Position numbers and translations under genes: made by a program. From contig NZ_MAQX01000001.1 of assembly GCF_001682865.1 (NCBI RefSeq), positions 1,307,290 through 1,371,289 of the forward strand: a stretch of DNA of 64,000 nucleotides, given 5' to 3'. This DNA is from Bacillus sp. FJAT-26390. GTDB lineage: Bacteria; Bacillota; Bacilli; Paenibacillales; Paenibacillaceae. Shown one piece after another: positions 32,403 to 41,212 of this stretch; positions within the stretch are counted from its first letter, which is position 1, and each line of letters begins with the position of its first letter. Under the pieces are notes generated by a model. It searched no databases. It worked only from the letters and a program-made list of their open reading frames with translations, and was not told where the DNA came from.

Positions 32403-33395
32403 TTAATGCTTTCTCTTATAATAGGTAATCGCAAGCGCAAGGGCAAGAACGGAGCCCTTCACGATATCCATCGCGTAGTAAGGTACGGACAGCATAATAA
32501 GTCCGTTTGACAAAATGCCGATCAATACAGCGCCCGCAAATGTGCCAAAGGCGTTCGGCTTGCCTGCTCCTAGTACAGAATAACCGATAAATGCAGCCGC
32601 TACCGCATCCATCAAATAAGGCCCGCCGGCATTCACTTCCGCATTCATGACACGCGCGCCTAGGATGATGCCGCCAATCGCAGCAAACAGTGCTGAAATT
32701 AAATAGGCAAACAACCGGTATCTGCTAACCGCGATGCCTGACAGCTTCGCCGCTTCTTGATTGCCGCCAATCATATACATATAACGGCCGTGCTTCGTAT
32801 ACGTCAGAAAGAGATGAACAATAACGACGATAAGCAGCATAATGATTATGATCCAAGGAACTTGTCCAAGCTTGCCGAACAGCTTCGGTATTTGTCCAGT
32901 GGCAAAGTCTCCGCTTGGCATGACCATATTTTGCGAAATGGTTGCCCCTCTAGTGTAGGTTAGCGCCACCCCTTGGAAGACGAACATCGTTGCAAGCGTC
33001 ATGAGCATATCTTGAATTTTAAAATTAATGACGAGAAAAGCGTTTATTAGACCAACGACTAGACAGAACGCAATGGTGACCGCGATGCCGAGCCCAAAGC
33101 TTTGACCGTGCCATACGTACATCGAAATGACAAGTGCATTGGCAAGCGATGCTACAGAACCTACCGACAGGTCAAAGCCGCCAACTGCTAAAGAGACGGT
33201 AAGGCCAATCGCAATGATCGTCACAATCGAGATTGAGCGTAAAATGTTGATAATATTAGCCGTGCTAAGAAAGTTGTCTGTAACGGTGCCAAAAAATACG
33301 ACCAGCAGCAAAATGGTAATCAGCGTGCCATACTTGTACAAAAAATCAACGAATTGAAACGGTTTTTTCTCCCGAATGGAATCGGCAGCATTCAT
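32403..33395 (-). CDS. Sugar ABC importer permease (RbsC-like)
   Basis: A 330-residue permease of the CUT2 (ribose/galactose) importer class, with about ten spans. Family landmarks are TVSLAVGGFDLSVGSVASLA near residue 60-80 and VMNAEVNAGGPYLMDAVAAA near 230. It overlaps the ATPase gene by 4 bases. It forms the channel for the sugar caught by the lipoprotein at 35006-36142. The sugar is not identifiable by eye. Confidence 0.92.
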   Translation of the reverse strand: MNAADSIREKKPFQFVDFLYKYGTLITILLLVVFFGTVTDNFLSTANIINILRSISIVTIIAIGLTVSLAVGGFDLSVGSVASLANALVISMYVWHGQSFGLGIAVTIAFCLVVGLINAFLVINFKIQDMLMTLATMFVFQGVALTYTRGATISQNMVMPSGDFATGQIPKLFGKLGQVPWIIIIMLLIVVIVHLFLTYTKHGRYMYMIGGNQEAAKLSGIAVSRYRLFAYLISALFAAIGGIILGARVMNAEVNAGGPYLMDAVAAAFIGYSVLGAGKPNAFGTFAGAVLIGILSNGLIMLSVPYYAMDIVKGSVLALALAITYYKRKH

Positions 33396-34912
33396 GTTAA
33401 CAAGCCTCCAGTACTGTATAGCAATATCTCTTCCTCGTTCGTGCTTCGTGTCTCCAGCTCTTTAATAACTTCGCCGTCATACATGACATAGATGCGGTCC
33501 GTTATGCCGATCATCTCGGACATCTCGCTCGACGCATACAAAATACATTTCCCGCGCTTCGCAAGCTCTGCAACCAACTCATAAATATCCCGCTTAGCGC
33601 CAACGTCAACACCTTTGGTCGGTTCGTCGAATATATAAACATCCGCGTCAGCAAGGAGCCACTTTCCGATAGCTACCTTCTGCTGGTTTCCGCCGGAGAG
33701 GTTTTTCACTTTCGCTTGCCCGTTTGGCGTCTTGATGCCGAGACTTTGAATGATCTCGCCAGCGGCTTTCTTTTCCTTCGCTTTGCTAAGCCATGCGCCC
33801 CATCCCGTAAATCGGGCTAACACAGCAGCGGTCAAATTGTCGCTTACCGACTCCTCAACAAAAACACCCTCACGTCTCCGCTCTTCCGGGACGAGTGCGA
33901 TACCGTTTTTTACGGCTTGATAAGGCGTCCGATTGGTTAAGCGTCTCTTATTGATAGATAACTCGGCAGAAGAGCCCGGCACTGCACCGAATAAAACACG
34001 GCAAAGCTCCGTTTTGCCAGCGCCAACCAAACCGGCAATTCCGACGATTTCCCCCTTGCAGATATGTAAATCAACACCGTTAACTTTATCCTGATCGCGA
34101 ATGCCCTTAGCTTCAAACCACTTCTCGCCTACGGTAATTGTTGGTTTCGGGAACTGTCTGTCCAGCTTCTCCCCAAGCATATATTCCACGACTTTATGCT
34201 GATCTACGTTCGAGAGATGCTCTCGTATAACGAGCTGCCCATCCCTCATGATCGTAATATCGTCACAAATCTCGTAAAGCTCCGGCAAACGGTGCGAAAT
34301 AAAGATAATACCGACGCCTTCCGATTTTAATAGGCGAATAAGATTGAATAGCTGCTCAGTCTCACTATGGCTAAGCGGTGCGGTTGGCTCATCGAGCACA
34401 AGGAAGCGGCATTGCTTCGAGATCGAGCGGGCAATCAGCACCATTTGCTTCTCGGCAAGCGTAAGATCTTGAACGAGCTTTTTCGTTGGGACCTTCACAT
34501 TCATTCGGTCTAAAATGCTCTGCGCCGATCGGTGCAGCTGCTTCCAATGAATAAGCTGCTTGCTTCCCATATCATGCACGGTATGCTCCAGCATAATATT
34601 TTCGCCTACGGACAAAATCGGAATTAGCGCCGTATCCACCTCTTGATAAACGACCTGAATGCCGTTATCCTTCGCATCCTTCGGCGTGCGGATTCGGACC
34701 TCCTTGCCATCGATCAGGATGCTCCCTGTATAATGATCATGCGCCCCGGCAAGCACCTTCATGAGCGTGGACTTCCCTGCGCCGTTAGCTCCGATCAAAG
34801 CATGCGCCCTTCCGGCAGAAGTATGAAAATCAACATCGGTCAATGCCTTAACGCCTGGAAAGGCGATCGATATCCGTTTCATTTCCAGTCGGCTTGCCTT
34901 CGAGTCTATCAA
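33392..34912 (-). CDS. Sugar ABC importer ATPase (RbsA-like, two ABC domains)
   Basis: About 506 residues with two ABC cassettes, as in RbsA/MglA. Cassette 1 has GANGAGKSTLMKVLAG and VLDEPTAPLS; cassette 2 has GLVGAGKTELCRV, LSGGNQQKVAIGKWLL and IFDEPTKGVD. It powers the CUT2 importer. The start is uncertain: a TTG at 34912 follows AGGAAGGTGGG, whereas an upstream GTG at 34957 lies inside a hairpin. I prefer 34912. It is separated from the lipoprotein gene by that hairpin. Confidence 0.9.
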   Translation of the reverse strand: MIDSKASRLEMKRISIAFPGVKALTDVDFHTSAGRAHALIGANGAGKSTLMKVLAGAHDHYTGSILIDGKEVRIRTPKDAKDNGIQVVYQEVDTALIPILSVGENIMLEHTVHDMGSKQLIHWKQLHRSAQSILDRMNVKVPTKKLVQDLTLAEKQMVLIARSISKQCRFLVLDEPTAPLSHSETEQLFNLIRLLKSEGVGIIFISHRLPELYEICDDITIMRDGQLVIREHLSNVDQHKVVEYMLGEKLDRQFPKPTITVGEKWFEAKGIRDQDKVNGVDLHICKGEIVGIAGLVGAGKTELCRVLFGAVPGSSAELSINKRRLTNRTPYQAVKNGIALVPEERRREGVFVEESVSDNLTAAVLARFTGWGAWLSKAKEKKAAGEIIQSLGIKTPNGQAKVKNLSGGNQQKVAIGKWLLADADVYIFDEPTKGVDVGAKRDIYELVAELAKRGKCILYASSEMSEMIGITDRIYVMYDGEVIKELETRSTNEEEILLYSTGGLLT

Positions 34913-34942
34913 CAGACCCACCTTCCTCTCCAAACAGGATAG

Positions 34943-34972
34943 AGCGCCCTTATCCACTTGGACAAGGGCGCT
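34943..34972. promoter_or_regulatory. Intercistronic hairpin between binding protein and ATPase
   Basis: AGCGCCCTTATCC and GGACAAGGGCGCT form a 13-bp stem with one mismatch and a 4-base loop. In the direction of the operon there is no T-run after it, so it probably protects the binding-protein mRNA 3' end and lowers read-through, giving more lipoprotein than ATPase. Confidence 0.55.
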
Positions 34973-35005
34973 ATTTTAAAAATCTATTATACCATTATTT
35001 ATGAA

Positions 35006-36142
35006 TTATTTGCCGTTTGCGCTTTTTAAAGATTTCATCCACTCTTCTTCAAAAGCATCCGAAGTGCCCCAGCCTGGAATAATGTCTGCCAAGGTAACCA
35101 TGTTAACCGGCTCGCTCGATTTTTTCAGGCCCTCTTGATCGATAAGCGCAGCTTCCAAATTGTAGGTGGAAGGCGTTTCTTCGCCAGCGATTTTTTTGGC
35201 TAGCAGCCTCACGTTCACCGCACCGATCATTTTTGGATCAACAGCCGCTGTAGCTGCCCATGGGCTGTTCTCTTCTTGCATGATTTGCAAGTCAGCGTTC
35301 GAAACGTCAATGCCGTAAATTTTGATTTCTGTGCGGCCCGCTTCAATCAGCGCTCTTGCCGCACCGATTGCAAATGCGTCCCATGTTGCAAAAATCGCGT
35401 CAATCTCGCCTTTTGGATGCTTGGTAAGCATAGCAGCAACCGCATTTTGCGTATCAACCGATGTATTTGCGTTCGCTACGCCAAATCGTTCAACTTCCTT
35501 GATGCCTGGATATTTCGCAAGCGTATCTTGATAAACCTTGTTGCGGCGAACCATCGGCGGGAAACCGTCTACCCATAGATAAACGATTTTTGCTTCCTCG
35601 CCTTTTTCTTTCACGAGCTGATCCAGTGAAAATTGCGCAAGCGCCTCATCATCCTGGGATGTCAAGGTCACGCCTGGAATAGCGGACAATTCGCCAACGG
35701 AGTCAAACGCAACTACTGGGATTCCTTTGTCCGTCAGCTTCTTTACCGCATCCACTGTTGCCGGGTCATCGCCATGCGAGATTACAACGCCGTCATAACC
35801 GCCATCGGTCGCTTGTGCGATTGCATCGTGGAATTTAGCAGTGTCGCCATTTGCAGAGAACGTATCGACTTTAAAGCCGAGCGATTCGCCTTCTTGTTTG
35901 GCACCGACCAAAAATTGCGCCGTATGGTCATCTCCGCCGATTTTGCGGATAACCATCAATTTAATTTCATCCTTAGCAGCAATAGCCGCTGGAAGATTTT
36001 CGATATTTTGGGCACCTTCACTGACAGTGCCTCCTTTTGAATTGCCATTCGAGCTTTCTGTTTTTCCTTGTCCGCAGCCGGTTGCAATTAACGCAATCGC
36101 AAGCAGCAAGCCAAAAACCATACGAAATTGCTTGTTAATCAT
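35006..36142 (-). CDS. Sugar-binding lipoprotein (RbsB-type)
   Basis: A 378-residue lipoprotein of the periplasmic-binding-protein type 1 fold. The signal peptide ends in IATGC (Cys23), followed by a Ser/Asn/Gly linker. The body holds DGVVISHGDDPATVDAVKKL and GIPVVAFDSVGE, as in ribose- and galactose-binding proteins. It is the first gene of the importer operon and has its own promoter and AGGGGAGA ribosome binding site. The sugar is unknown, and no catabolic enzyme or kinase is encoded beside it. Confidence 0.9.
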   Translation of the reverse strand: MINKQFRMVFGLLLAIALIATGCGQGKTESSNGNSKGGTVSEGAQNIENLPAAIAAKDEIKLMVIRKIGGDDHTAQFLVGAKQEGESLGFKVDTFSANGDTAKFHDAIAQATDGGYDGVVISHGDDPATVDAVKKLTDKGIPVVAFDSVGELSAIPGVTLTSQDDEALAQFSLDQLVKEKGEEAKIVYLWVDGFPPMVRRNKVYQDTLAKYPGIKEVERFGVANANTSVDTQNAVAAMLTKHPKGEIDAIFATWDAFAIGAARALIEAGRTEIKIYGIDVSNADLQIMQEENSPWAATAAVDPKMIGAVNVRLLAKKIAGEETPSTYNLEAALIDQEGLKKSSEPVNMVTLADIIPGWGTSDAFEEEWMKSLKSANGK

Positions 36143-36187
36143 TCTGACTTCTCCCCTTATGTATAAATATGACTATTATCATAAGTA

Positions 36188-36216
36188 ATCCTATAGGATA
36201 TTCAATTTTACGTCAA
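36188..36216 (-). promoter_or_regulatory. Promoter of the ribose-type importer operon
   Basis: On the minus strand TTGACG and TAGGAT are spaced 17 bases, giving a start near 36181. The palindrome ATCCTATAGGAT (36188-36199) overlaps the -10 box and may be an operator. Confidence 0.5.
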
Positions 36217-36286
36217 GATAAAGATGCCGACTAACAAGCAAAAAAATGATAAAATATAAGGGGACAAACAGAAAGGCGGAGATTTT

Positions 36287-37069
36287 ATGGTACAGGTACA
36301 TCCTTTTATTATTGAGCCAATCACGTACATAGCCTTCGAAAACGAAGCGGAGCAAATAGAGAAATGCAAGGAATGGAGCTTGCTGTCGGAGAAGGCGTCG
36401 AAGTCAAAAGCATTTTTCTACAAAGGCAACGGCATGAATCTTGCTTGCAGCATTGTGGGCTACGTCGATAGGATGACTGCTGTCATCTCATTTGACAACG
36501 AACAAAAACACTGCATTCACCCCTCCTACCTGAAGGAAATGCAAGCTGCCAACTATGGTCAGAGAAGCTCTGCCATTGCGGATGAAGCTGCTTCCTCAGA
36601 TCCAGTTGAGGCTGTATCCATTGAAGCAGAAGCTAGCTCGCCTAATGAAACCGTGCTGGAGCCGCAGCCGGAAGCAGTTGCTCCAGCGGAAGAATCGAAG
36701 CAGCAAGAGCCTGAAGCACAAGCGCCGCCAAAAGGGAAAGCGAAGAAGGAAAAAACGCCTAAGCTGCAGCTTCCCGAAGAAAAAGTGAAAATGTCAGCTA
36801 CGGTGAAGGAATTTACGACTGTGCCTAACAATTTCTCCGATACGGAGGATGAAGTGGTCATCTATGAAGCGGTGTCCATAGCAGATCCAGCAACCGACGT
36901 CGGCGTCGCTTGGTCGAGCCACAGCGCCACTCTCAAAAAATTCGAGCTTGAAATCGGGGATACGATCCATTTTGAAGGGAAAATTGTAGCCAAAAAGCTC
37001 ACAAAGCACCCCATTCCCTACAAAATTAACAATCCGGCAAAAATTCAAAAAGAGACATCCGAATCTTAA
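36287..37069 (+). CDS. Two-domain protein with acidic Pro/Ala/Glu linker
   Basis: A 260-residue soluble protein of unknown family. Domain 1 (about 1-88: FIIEPITYIAFENEAEQIE, SIVGYVDRMTAVISF) and domain 2 (about 168-255: KMSATVKEFTTVPNNFSDTE, FELEIGDTIHFEGKIVAKKL) are joined by a linker rich in Ala, Glu, Pro and Lys. The second domain looks like a small beta barrel and could be an OB-type fold, but that is by eye. The ATG follows AAAGGCGGAG. It is divergent from the sugar importer and ends at a strong terminator. Confidence 0.7.
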   Translation: MVQVHPFIIEPITYIAFENEAEQIEKCKEWSLLSEKASKSKAFFYKGNGMNLACSIVGYVDRMTAVISFDNEQKHCIHPSYLKEMQAANYGQRSSAIADEAASSDPVEAVSIEAEASSPNETVLEPQPEAVAPAEESKQQEPEAQAPPKGKAKKEKTPKLQLPEEKVKMSATVKEFTTVPNNFSDTEDEVVIYEAVSIADPATDVGVAWSSHSATLKKFELEIGDTIHFEGKIVAKKLTKHPIPYKINNPAKIQKETSES

Positions 37070-37148
37070 TCGAAGGATGTCTCAAAAGTATTGATTGCGC
37101 TGGAGAGATAGCCCGCTTTGAACAAAAAAGTTAGTAAGCATGAAAAAT

Positions 37149-37186
37149 AGCGGTACAGGGGCTGTCCCTGTACCGCTTTTTTCTTT
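37149..37186 (+). terminator. Rho-independent terminator
   Basis: AGCGGTACAGGG and its complement around a GCTG loop, followed by a T-rich run, about 80 bases after the stop. A second smaller repeat (GAGACATCC/GGATGTCTC) overlaps the stop codon. Confidence 0.9.
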
Positions 37187-37216
37187 ACTGTTTTTGAAAC
37201 AGCCACTTCCATTTGA

Positions 37217-37897
37217 TTATCCGACGCCATAAGTCACCTTACGGACTAAATATTCCAACTTCTCGTTCATAGCCGTGTCATCTGCTCCTATAAAGGCTTG
37301 TGAGGAAAGCAATTGCAGCTTTTTAATTTGATAATAGTCGAAAATAGCTCCTCTAAGCGTCAGCTGATGTTTCATCAAATAGAGCGAATCCAGCAGGTTT
37401 CTAAACATCAGCTCATCCTGGATGATCATTAAAGACGCATTAAGCTTATTAAAAACGGCAGCTTCCGCCCCTTTTTCGTATAGCTCTTTAAGACGGCCAT
37501 TCCGCTCGCCAACCGCAACCTGAATTCGGCCGAACAACTCCGGATATACCTCATTCAGATCATTGTAAAAAACATCGGTGCCGTAATTGGCGATCAGCAG
37601 CGTTTGCGAGAACGACTTTTGAAAGCCTGCTATAAACGACCCGCTTCCATCCGTCAGCTCCTTGTCCGCTTCTATTATATAAGCAATAAAATTTTCGACC
37701 AAACGCTGGATGACTTCGTCCTTAGACGAGAAATACTTATAGAGTGTTGCCTTCGATAGATCCATATGTTTAGCGATATCATCCATTCGCATCTGTTCAA
37801 ATCCATTCGTTTTGATTGGATTCAAAATACGGGATATAAACTTAAGCTTTATCGTCTCGTCCGAGTAACGAGAGGCTGCTTCTTCTTTTGGCTTCAA
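37217..37897 (-). CDS. TetR-family regulator
   Basis: A 226-residue TetR-type repressor. The DNA-binding helices are MRMDDIAKHMDLSKATLYKY, and the rest is helical ligand-binding domain. The reading starts at TTG (37897) with a weak ribosome binding site (GAGCGG), so the exact start is uncertain. It is divergent from the aldo-keto reductase gene, and a long inverted repeat stands between them. It probably represses that gene and itself until an electrophile or other inducer binds. Confidence 0.88.
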   Translation of the reverse strand: MKPKEEAASRYSDETIKLKFISRILNPIKTNGFEQMRMDDIAKHMDLSKATLYKYFSSKDEVIQRLVENFIAYIIEADKELTDGSGSFIAGFQKSFSQTLLIANYGTDVFYNDLNEVYPELFGRIQVAVGERNGRLKELYEKGAEAAVFNKLNASLMIIQDELMFRNLLDSLYLMKHQLTLRGAIFDYYQIKKLQLLSSQAFIGADDTAMNEKLEYLVRKVTYGVG

Positions 37898-37961
37898 TTC
37901 CGCTCACACTCGCTTCCTACGCTCCAGTATACACAGATATTTGATTTTAATAAATAAAACA

Positions 37962-38004
37962 AGACGAAGTAAACTCATTCACATATTTTGAGTTTACTTC
38001 GTCT
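37962..38004. promoter_or_regulatory. 43-bp inverted repeat, probable TetR operator
   Basis: AGACGAAGTAAACTC and GAGTTTACTTCGTCT are perfect 15-bp arms around 13 bases, located between the TetR start and the aldo-keto reductase start. A possible -35 (TTGAGT) of the reductase promoter lies inside the right arm, as expected for a repressor site. Confidence 0.6.
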
Positions 38005-38071
38005 AACTGATCGTATATGCTAGTTGGGTAGTTTAAACGTTGCTGCTTCCACCAAAAAGGAGGGATTCCTC

Positions 38072-39043
38072 GTGTTAACAAGAAAATTAGGCGATTTACA
38101 GGTTTCAGCGCTTGGGTTAGGCTGCATGGGCATGTCACCGGATTATTACGGCGCGCGTGATGAGTCGGAATCGCTTCTCACGCTGCAATATGCGCTAGAA
38201 CATGGCGTAAACTTTTGGGATACGGCTGATGTATATGGCCGCGGCCACAATGAGACGCTGCTGTCGCGAATACTAAAGGATCGCCGAGACGATATCGTTC
38301 TAGCAACAAAGTTTGGCTTTGTCGTGAAGGACGGCAAGCTTGGCGTTGACGGCACGGCTAAACATGTCAGAGAATCTTGCGAAGGCAGCTTAAAGCGACT
38401 CGGCGTTGATCATATCGATCTTTACTATTTGCATAGAGTTGATCCGAATACGCCGATTGAAGAAACGGTCGGCGCAATGGCCGAGCTTGTAAAGGAAGGA
38501 AAGGTTCGCCACCTTGGATTGTCTGAGGTATCCGGCGATACGCTGCGGCGCGCCCATAACATCCACCCCATTGCAGCGGTGCAATCGGAATACTCGCTAT
38601 GGAGCCGTGATATCGAAGAGACGACATTCCTTGCTTGCAGAGAGCTAGGCGTAGGCATCGTTCCTTATAGCCCGCTAGGACGCGGTTTCCTTACGGGGCA
38701 ATTCAAGAAATTCGAAGATTTTGCTGAAAATGATTTTCGGCGCGGCGTTCCACGGTTTCAAGGCGATAACTTTCAAAAAAACCTCGACATCGTTTCCGAG
38801 GTAGAGAGCATCGCGATGGAGAAGGGCGTAAAACCCGCTTCCCTTGCGCTCGCTTGGGTTCTTGCGCAAGGTACGGATATCGTTCCGATTCCAGGTACGA
38901 CGCGCAGACATAATTTGCAGACCAATATCGACGCCTTGAGCATTGAACTTACGACTGAGGAACGCCGCCGAATCGATTCCATTGCCGATCGTATAGAAGG
39001 CAATCGTTATTCCGAGCAAGGAATGAGCTTCACGAATTTATAA
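38072..39043 (+). CDS. Aldo-keto reductase
   Basis: A 323-residue NADPH-dependent aldo-keto reductase. It starts [19 protein letters not shown]; the catalytic Asp-Tyr-Lys-His set is in [20 protein letters not shown] and YYLHRVD, and the cofactor region is [15 protein letters not shown]. The group reduces small aldehydes and ketones. The start is GTG at 38072 with AAGGAGGG seven bases upstream; an extension to 38024 lacks support. It probably detoxifies carbonyls under TetR control and ends at a strong terminator. Confidence 0.92.
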   Translation: MLTRKLGDLQVSALGLGCMGMSPDYYGARDESESLLTLQYALEHGVNFWDTADVYGRGHNETLLSRILKDRRDDIVLATKFGFVVKDGKLGVDGTAKHVRESCEGSLKRLGVDHIDLYYLHRVDPNTPIEETVGAMAELVKEGKVRHLGLSEVSGDTLRRAHNIHPIAAVQSEYSLWSRDIEETTFLACRELGVGIVPYSPLGRGFLTGQFKKFEDFAENDFRRGVPRFQGDNFQKNLDIVSEVESIAMEKGVKPASLALAWVLAQGTDIVPIPGTTRRHNLQTNIDALSIELTTEERRRIDSIADRIEGNRYSEQGMSFTNL

Positions 39044-39060
39044 ATAAGCGGTCAACGATA

Positions 39061-39115
39061 AAGAGGCTGCTGCGTTAAACCTTTGAATGGTCTAATGCAG
39101 CAGCCTCTTATTTTA
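39061..39115 (+). terminator. Rho-independent terminator
   Basis: AAGAGGCTGCTGC pairs with GCAGCAGCCTCTT, with further inner pairing, followed by TATTTTAT. It lies between two convergent genes. Confidence 0.85.
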
Positions 39116-39139
39116 TCGCTTGATCTAGAATTATGCCGA

Positions 39140-40630
39140 TTAACGAATGCGGTAGCTAAGATCATTCCAACGAAGCTCGTTGCGAATGCCGCGAACGGAC
39201 GAGTGCTTATCGATCACGACGGTCTCGATGCCGACCTGATCAGCCCAATCCACAAGCTGCTCCGTTGTTACAACATAGGAGAAGACGGTATGGTGAGCGC
39301 CGCCTGCATAAATCCAGCTTTCCGCTGCTTCACGAAGCGATGGCTCAGGCTTCCATAATACACGGGCAACCGGTAGCTTCGGCATATCGTGAGTCGGCTT
39401 CACGGCATCCACTTGGTTAATGATCAAGCGGAAGCGGTTGCCGAGATCAATGAGCGAAGCATTAAGCGCCGCACCGGAGCGTCCGTCGAATACGATACGC
39501 GCTGGATCAGCCTTGCCGCCGATGCCAAGCGGATGAACTTCGATTTTTGGACGGCTGTCCGCAATCGTCGGACACACCTCAAGCATATGGGAGCCAAGAA
39601 CAAGCTCGTTGCCTTCCTCCAAATGATACGTGTAATCCTCCATAAAGGAAGTACCTTTGTTGTTAGCAATCAGCTTCATCAGACGGGTAAGCGCGGAGGT
39701 TTTCCAATCGCCCTCGCCGCCGAACCCATAGCCTTGCTCCATCAGGCGTTGAACCGCTAAGCCTGGAAGCTGCTTCATGCCATGCAAATCTTCGAAGGAA
39801 GTCGTAAATGCCGAGAAGCCGCCCTCTTGCAGGAACGCTTTGAGGCCAAGCTCAATACGGGCTTGTTCGCCAATGGAAGCCAAAGAAGCTGCATTGCCGC
39901 GCGTTTCGGAGGAAATATCGTACTGATCATTGTACTCCTCTAGCAGCTGCTTCACTTCAGCGTCTGAAACCTCGTTCATCCGAGCAACCAGATCGCCAAT
40001 GCCGTAACCGTTGATCGACCAGCCAAATTTTATTTGCGCTTCCACTTTGTCGCCTTCCGTTACCGACACTTGGCGCATATTATCGCCAAATCGGGCAACC
40101 TTCAAATGGCGTCCTTCGTTTACGGCAATCGCCGTACCCATCCAGCTAGCAATGCGCGAGCGGGTAACGCCGTCTTCCCAGTGCCCTGTTACGACTTTGC
40201 GTTCAAGGCCAAGACGGGAAAAAATATGGCCATACTCGCGGTCTCCATGCGCCGATTGATTCGTATTCATGAAATCCATATCAATCGTATCCCATGGAAT
40301 ATCGCGATTAAACTGTGTATGAAGATGAAGCAGCGGCTTGCGAAGCTCCGATAAGCCATGAATCCACATTTTAGCCGGTGAGAATGTATGCATCCATGTG
40401 ATGAGGCCAGCACAGCTCTCGTCCGCTTTCGCTTCTATACAAAGCTTGTAAATTTCTTCAGGAGTTGTAACTACAGGTTTAAATACGATCTCGGAGGCAA
40501 AAACAGAATCTTCGTTCAACGCCGCCGTAATGATGCGTGAATGCTGTGCAACTTCCTCTAATGTTTCTGGACCGTACAAGTGTTGACTACCGGTAACAAA
40601 CCAAAATTGATAAGGCTTAACTTGTAGCAT
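39140..40630 (-). CDS. araA: L-arabinose isomerase
   Basis: A 496-residue AraA, the usual length, converting L-arabinose to L-ribulose with Mn2+. It begins QFWFVTGSQHLYGPETLEEV, an AraA signature. Metal-site regions are FTTSFEDLHGMKQLPG, GFGGEGDWKTSAL, MEDYTYHLEEG and IYAGGAHHTVFSY, so both Glu and both His ligands seem present. The ATG follows AAGGAGG. It stands alone: no araB, araD or transporter adjoins it, so the rest of the pathway lies elsewhere. A good promoter and AraR-like operators are upstream. Confidence 0.97.
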   Translation of the reverse strand: MLQVKPYQFWFVTGSQHLYGPETLEEVAQHSRIITAALNEDSVFASEIVFKPVVTTPEEIYKLCIEAKADESCAGLITWMHTFSPAKMWIHGLSELRKPLLHLHTQFNRDIPWDTIDMDFMNTNQSAHGDREYGHIFSRLGLERKVVTGHWEDGVTRSRIASWMGTAIAVNEGRHLKVARFGDNMRQVSVTEGDKVEAQIKFGWSINGYGIGDLVARMNEVSDAEVKQLLEEYNDQYDISSETRGNAASLASIGEQARIELGLKAFLQEGGFSAFTTSFEDLHGMKQLPGLAVQRLMEQGYGFGGEGDWKTSALTRLMKLIANNKGTSFMEDYTYHLEEGNELVLGSHMLEVCPTIADSRPKIEVHPLGIGGKADPARIVFDGRSGAALNASLIDLGNRFRLIINQVDAVKPTHDMPKLPVARVLWKPEPSLREAAESWIYAGGAHHTVFSYVVTTEQLVDWADQVGIETVVIDKHSSVRGIRNELRWNDLSYRIR

Positions 40631-40682
40631 TTGAATGGTTCCTCCTTAAGTATACTCATAAATGCATGAATCACACGCATTA

Positions 40683-40698
40683 ACTTGTACGGACATTA
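40683..40698. promoter_or_regulatory. AraR-like operator (weaker copy)
   Basis: ACTTGTACGGACATTA matches the left half of the Bacillus AraR consensus ATTTGTACGTACAAAT, about 11 of 16. It lies between the araA promoter and start codon. Confidence 0.4.
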
Positions 40699-40726
40699 GC
40701 GCTAGTTATCACTGGTATGACGGAGC

Positions 40727-40742
40727 ACTTGTACATACAACT
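40727..40742. promoter_or_regulatory. AraR-like operator (strong copy)
   Basis: ACTTGTACATACAACT matches ATTTGTACGTACAAAT at 13 of 16 positions and lies just after the predicted araA transcription start, a position that would block transcription until arabinose is present. No araR gene is in the window. Confidence 0.65.
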
Positions 40743-40754
40743 TGACGTACGTTT

Positions 40755-40783
40755 ATCATACTCCGAAAGGTAAAGGTTTTCAA
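40755..40783 (-). promoter_or_regulatory. araA promoter
   Basis: On the minus strand TTGAAA and TATGAT are spaced 17 bases, giving a start near 40748, directly beside the AraR-like operator. Confidence 0.65.
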
Positions 40784-40814
40784 TATCATTCCTCAATAAA
40801 ATTAAAAACGGTTG

Positions 40815-41000
40815 TTAGATTTGTTCCAAACGATAGGTATAGCCGCAAAAGGAGCAGCGAAATAGAACGCTTTTGTCACCAATCGTGAAGGTTAACCGCT
40901 CATCGTCCTCGATCTCGATATACTCTCTTCCCTGCTCGTCCCGATCTCCCGTTGCAAACATAGCCGTTTTATTTCCGCACTCGCATTCAAAATTCATCAT
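40815..41000 (-). CDS. Small zinc-ribbon protein
   Basis: A 61-residue protein with two Cys pairs, FECECGN near the start and RCSFCGYTYRLE at the end, so a zinc ribbon with strands between. The ATG at 41000 (or the next codon, 40997) has AGAGGAG about ten bases before it; a reading to 41129 has no such signal. Function is unknown. It is divergent from the methyltransferase gene. Confidence 0.75.
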   Translation of the reverse strand: MMNFECECGNKTAMFATGDRDEQGREYIEIEDDERLTFTIGDKSVLFRCSFCGYTYRLEQI

Positions 41001-41212
41001 GATAGTGTTGCTCCTCTTAATATGTAATGGTAGTGAAATATTTCGTATCGATCTGAGATAAAATAGGAAAACAGCCGCCCTCTCCACTACTTTCGAATAA
41101 ATACCAGCCTCCAATTGCTGTGGTTTCATTGCTTCATCGTGTTAGCTTCGATATAATTAGCGATGACATTATTATATTACAAAAACAACGTCAAGGAAGG
41201 GTTACGAAAAAC

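Noticed and set aside
37962-38004. Transcription terminator
   Set aside because: A T-rich stretch follows on the minus strand, but no gene on that strand ends here; position between divergent genes fits an operator.
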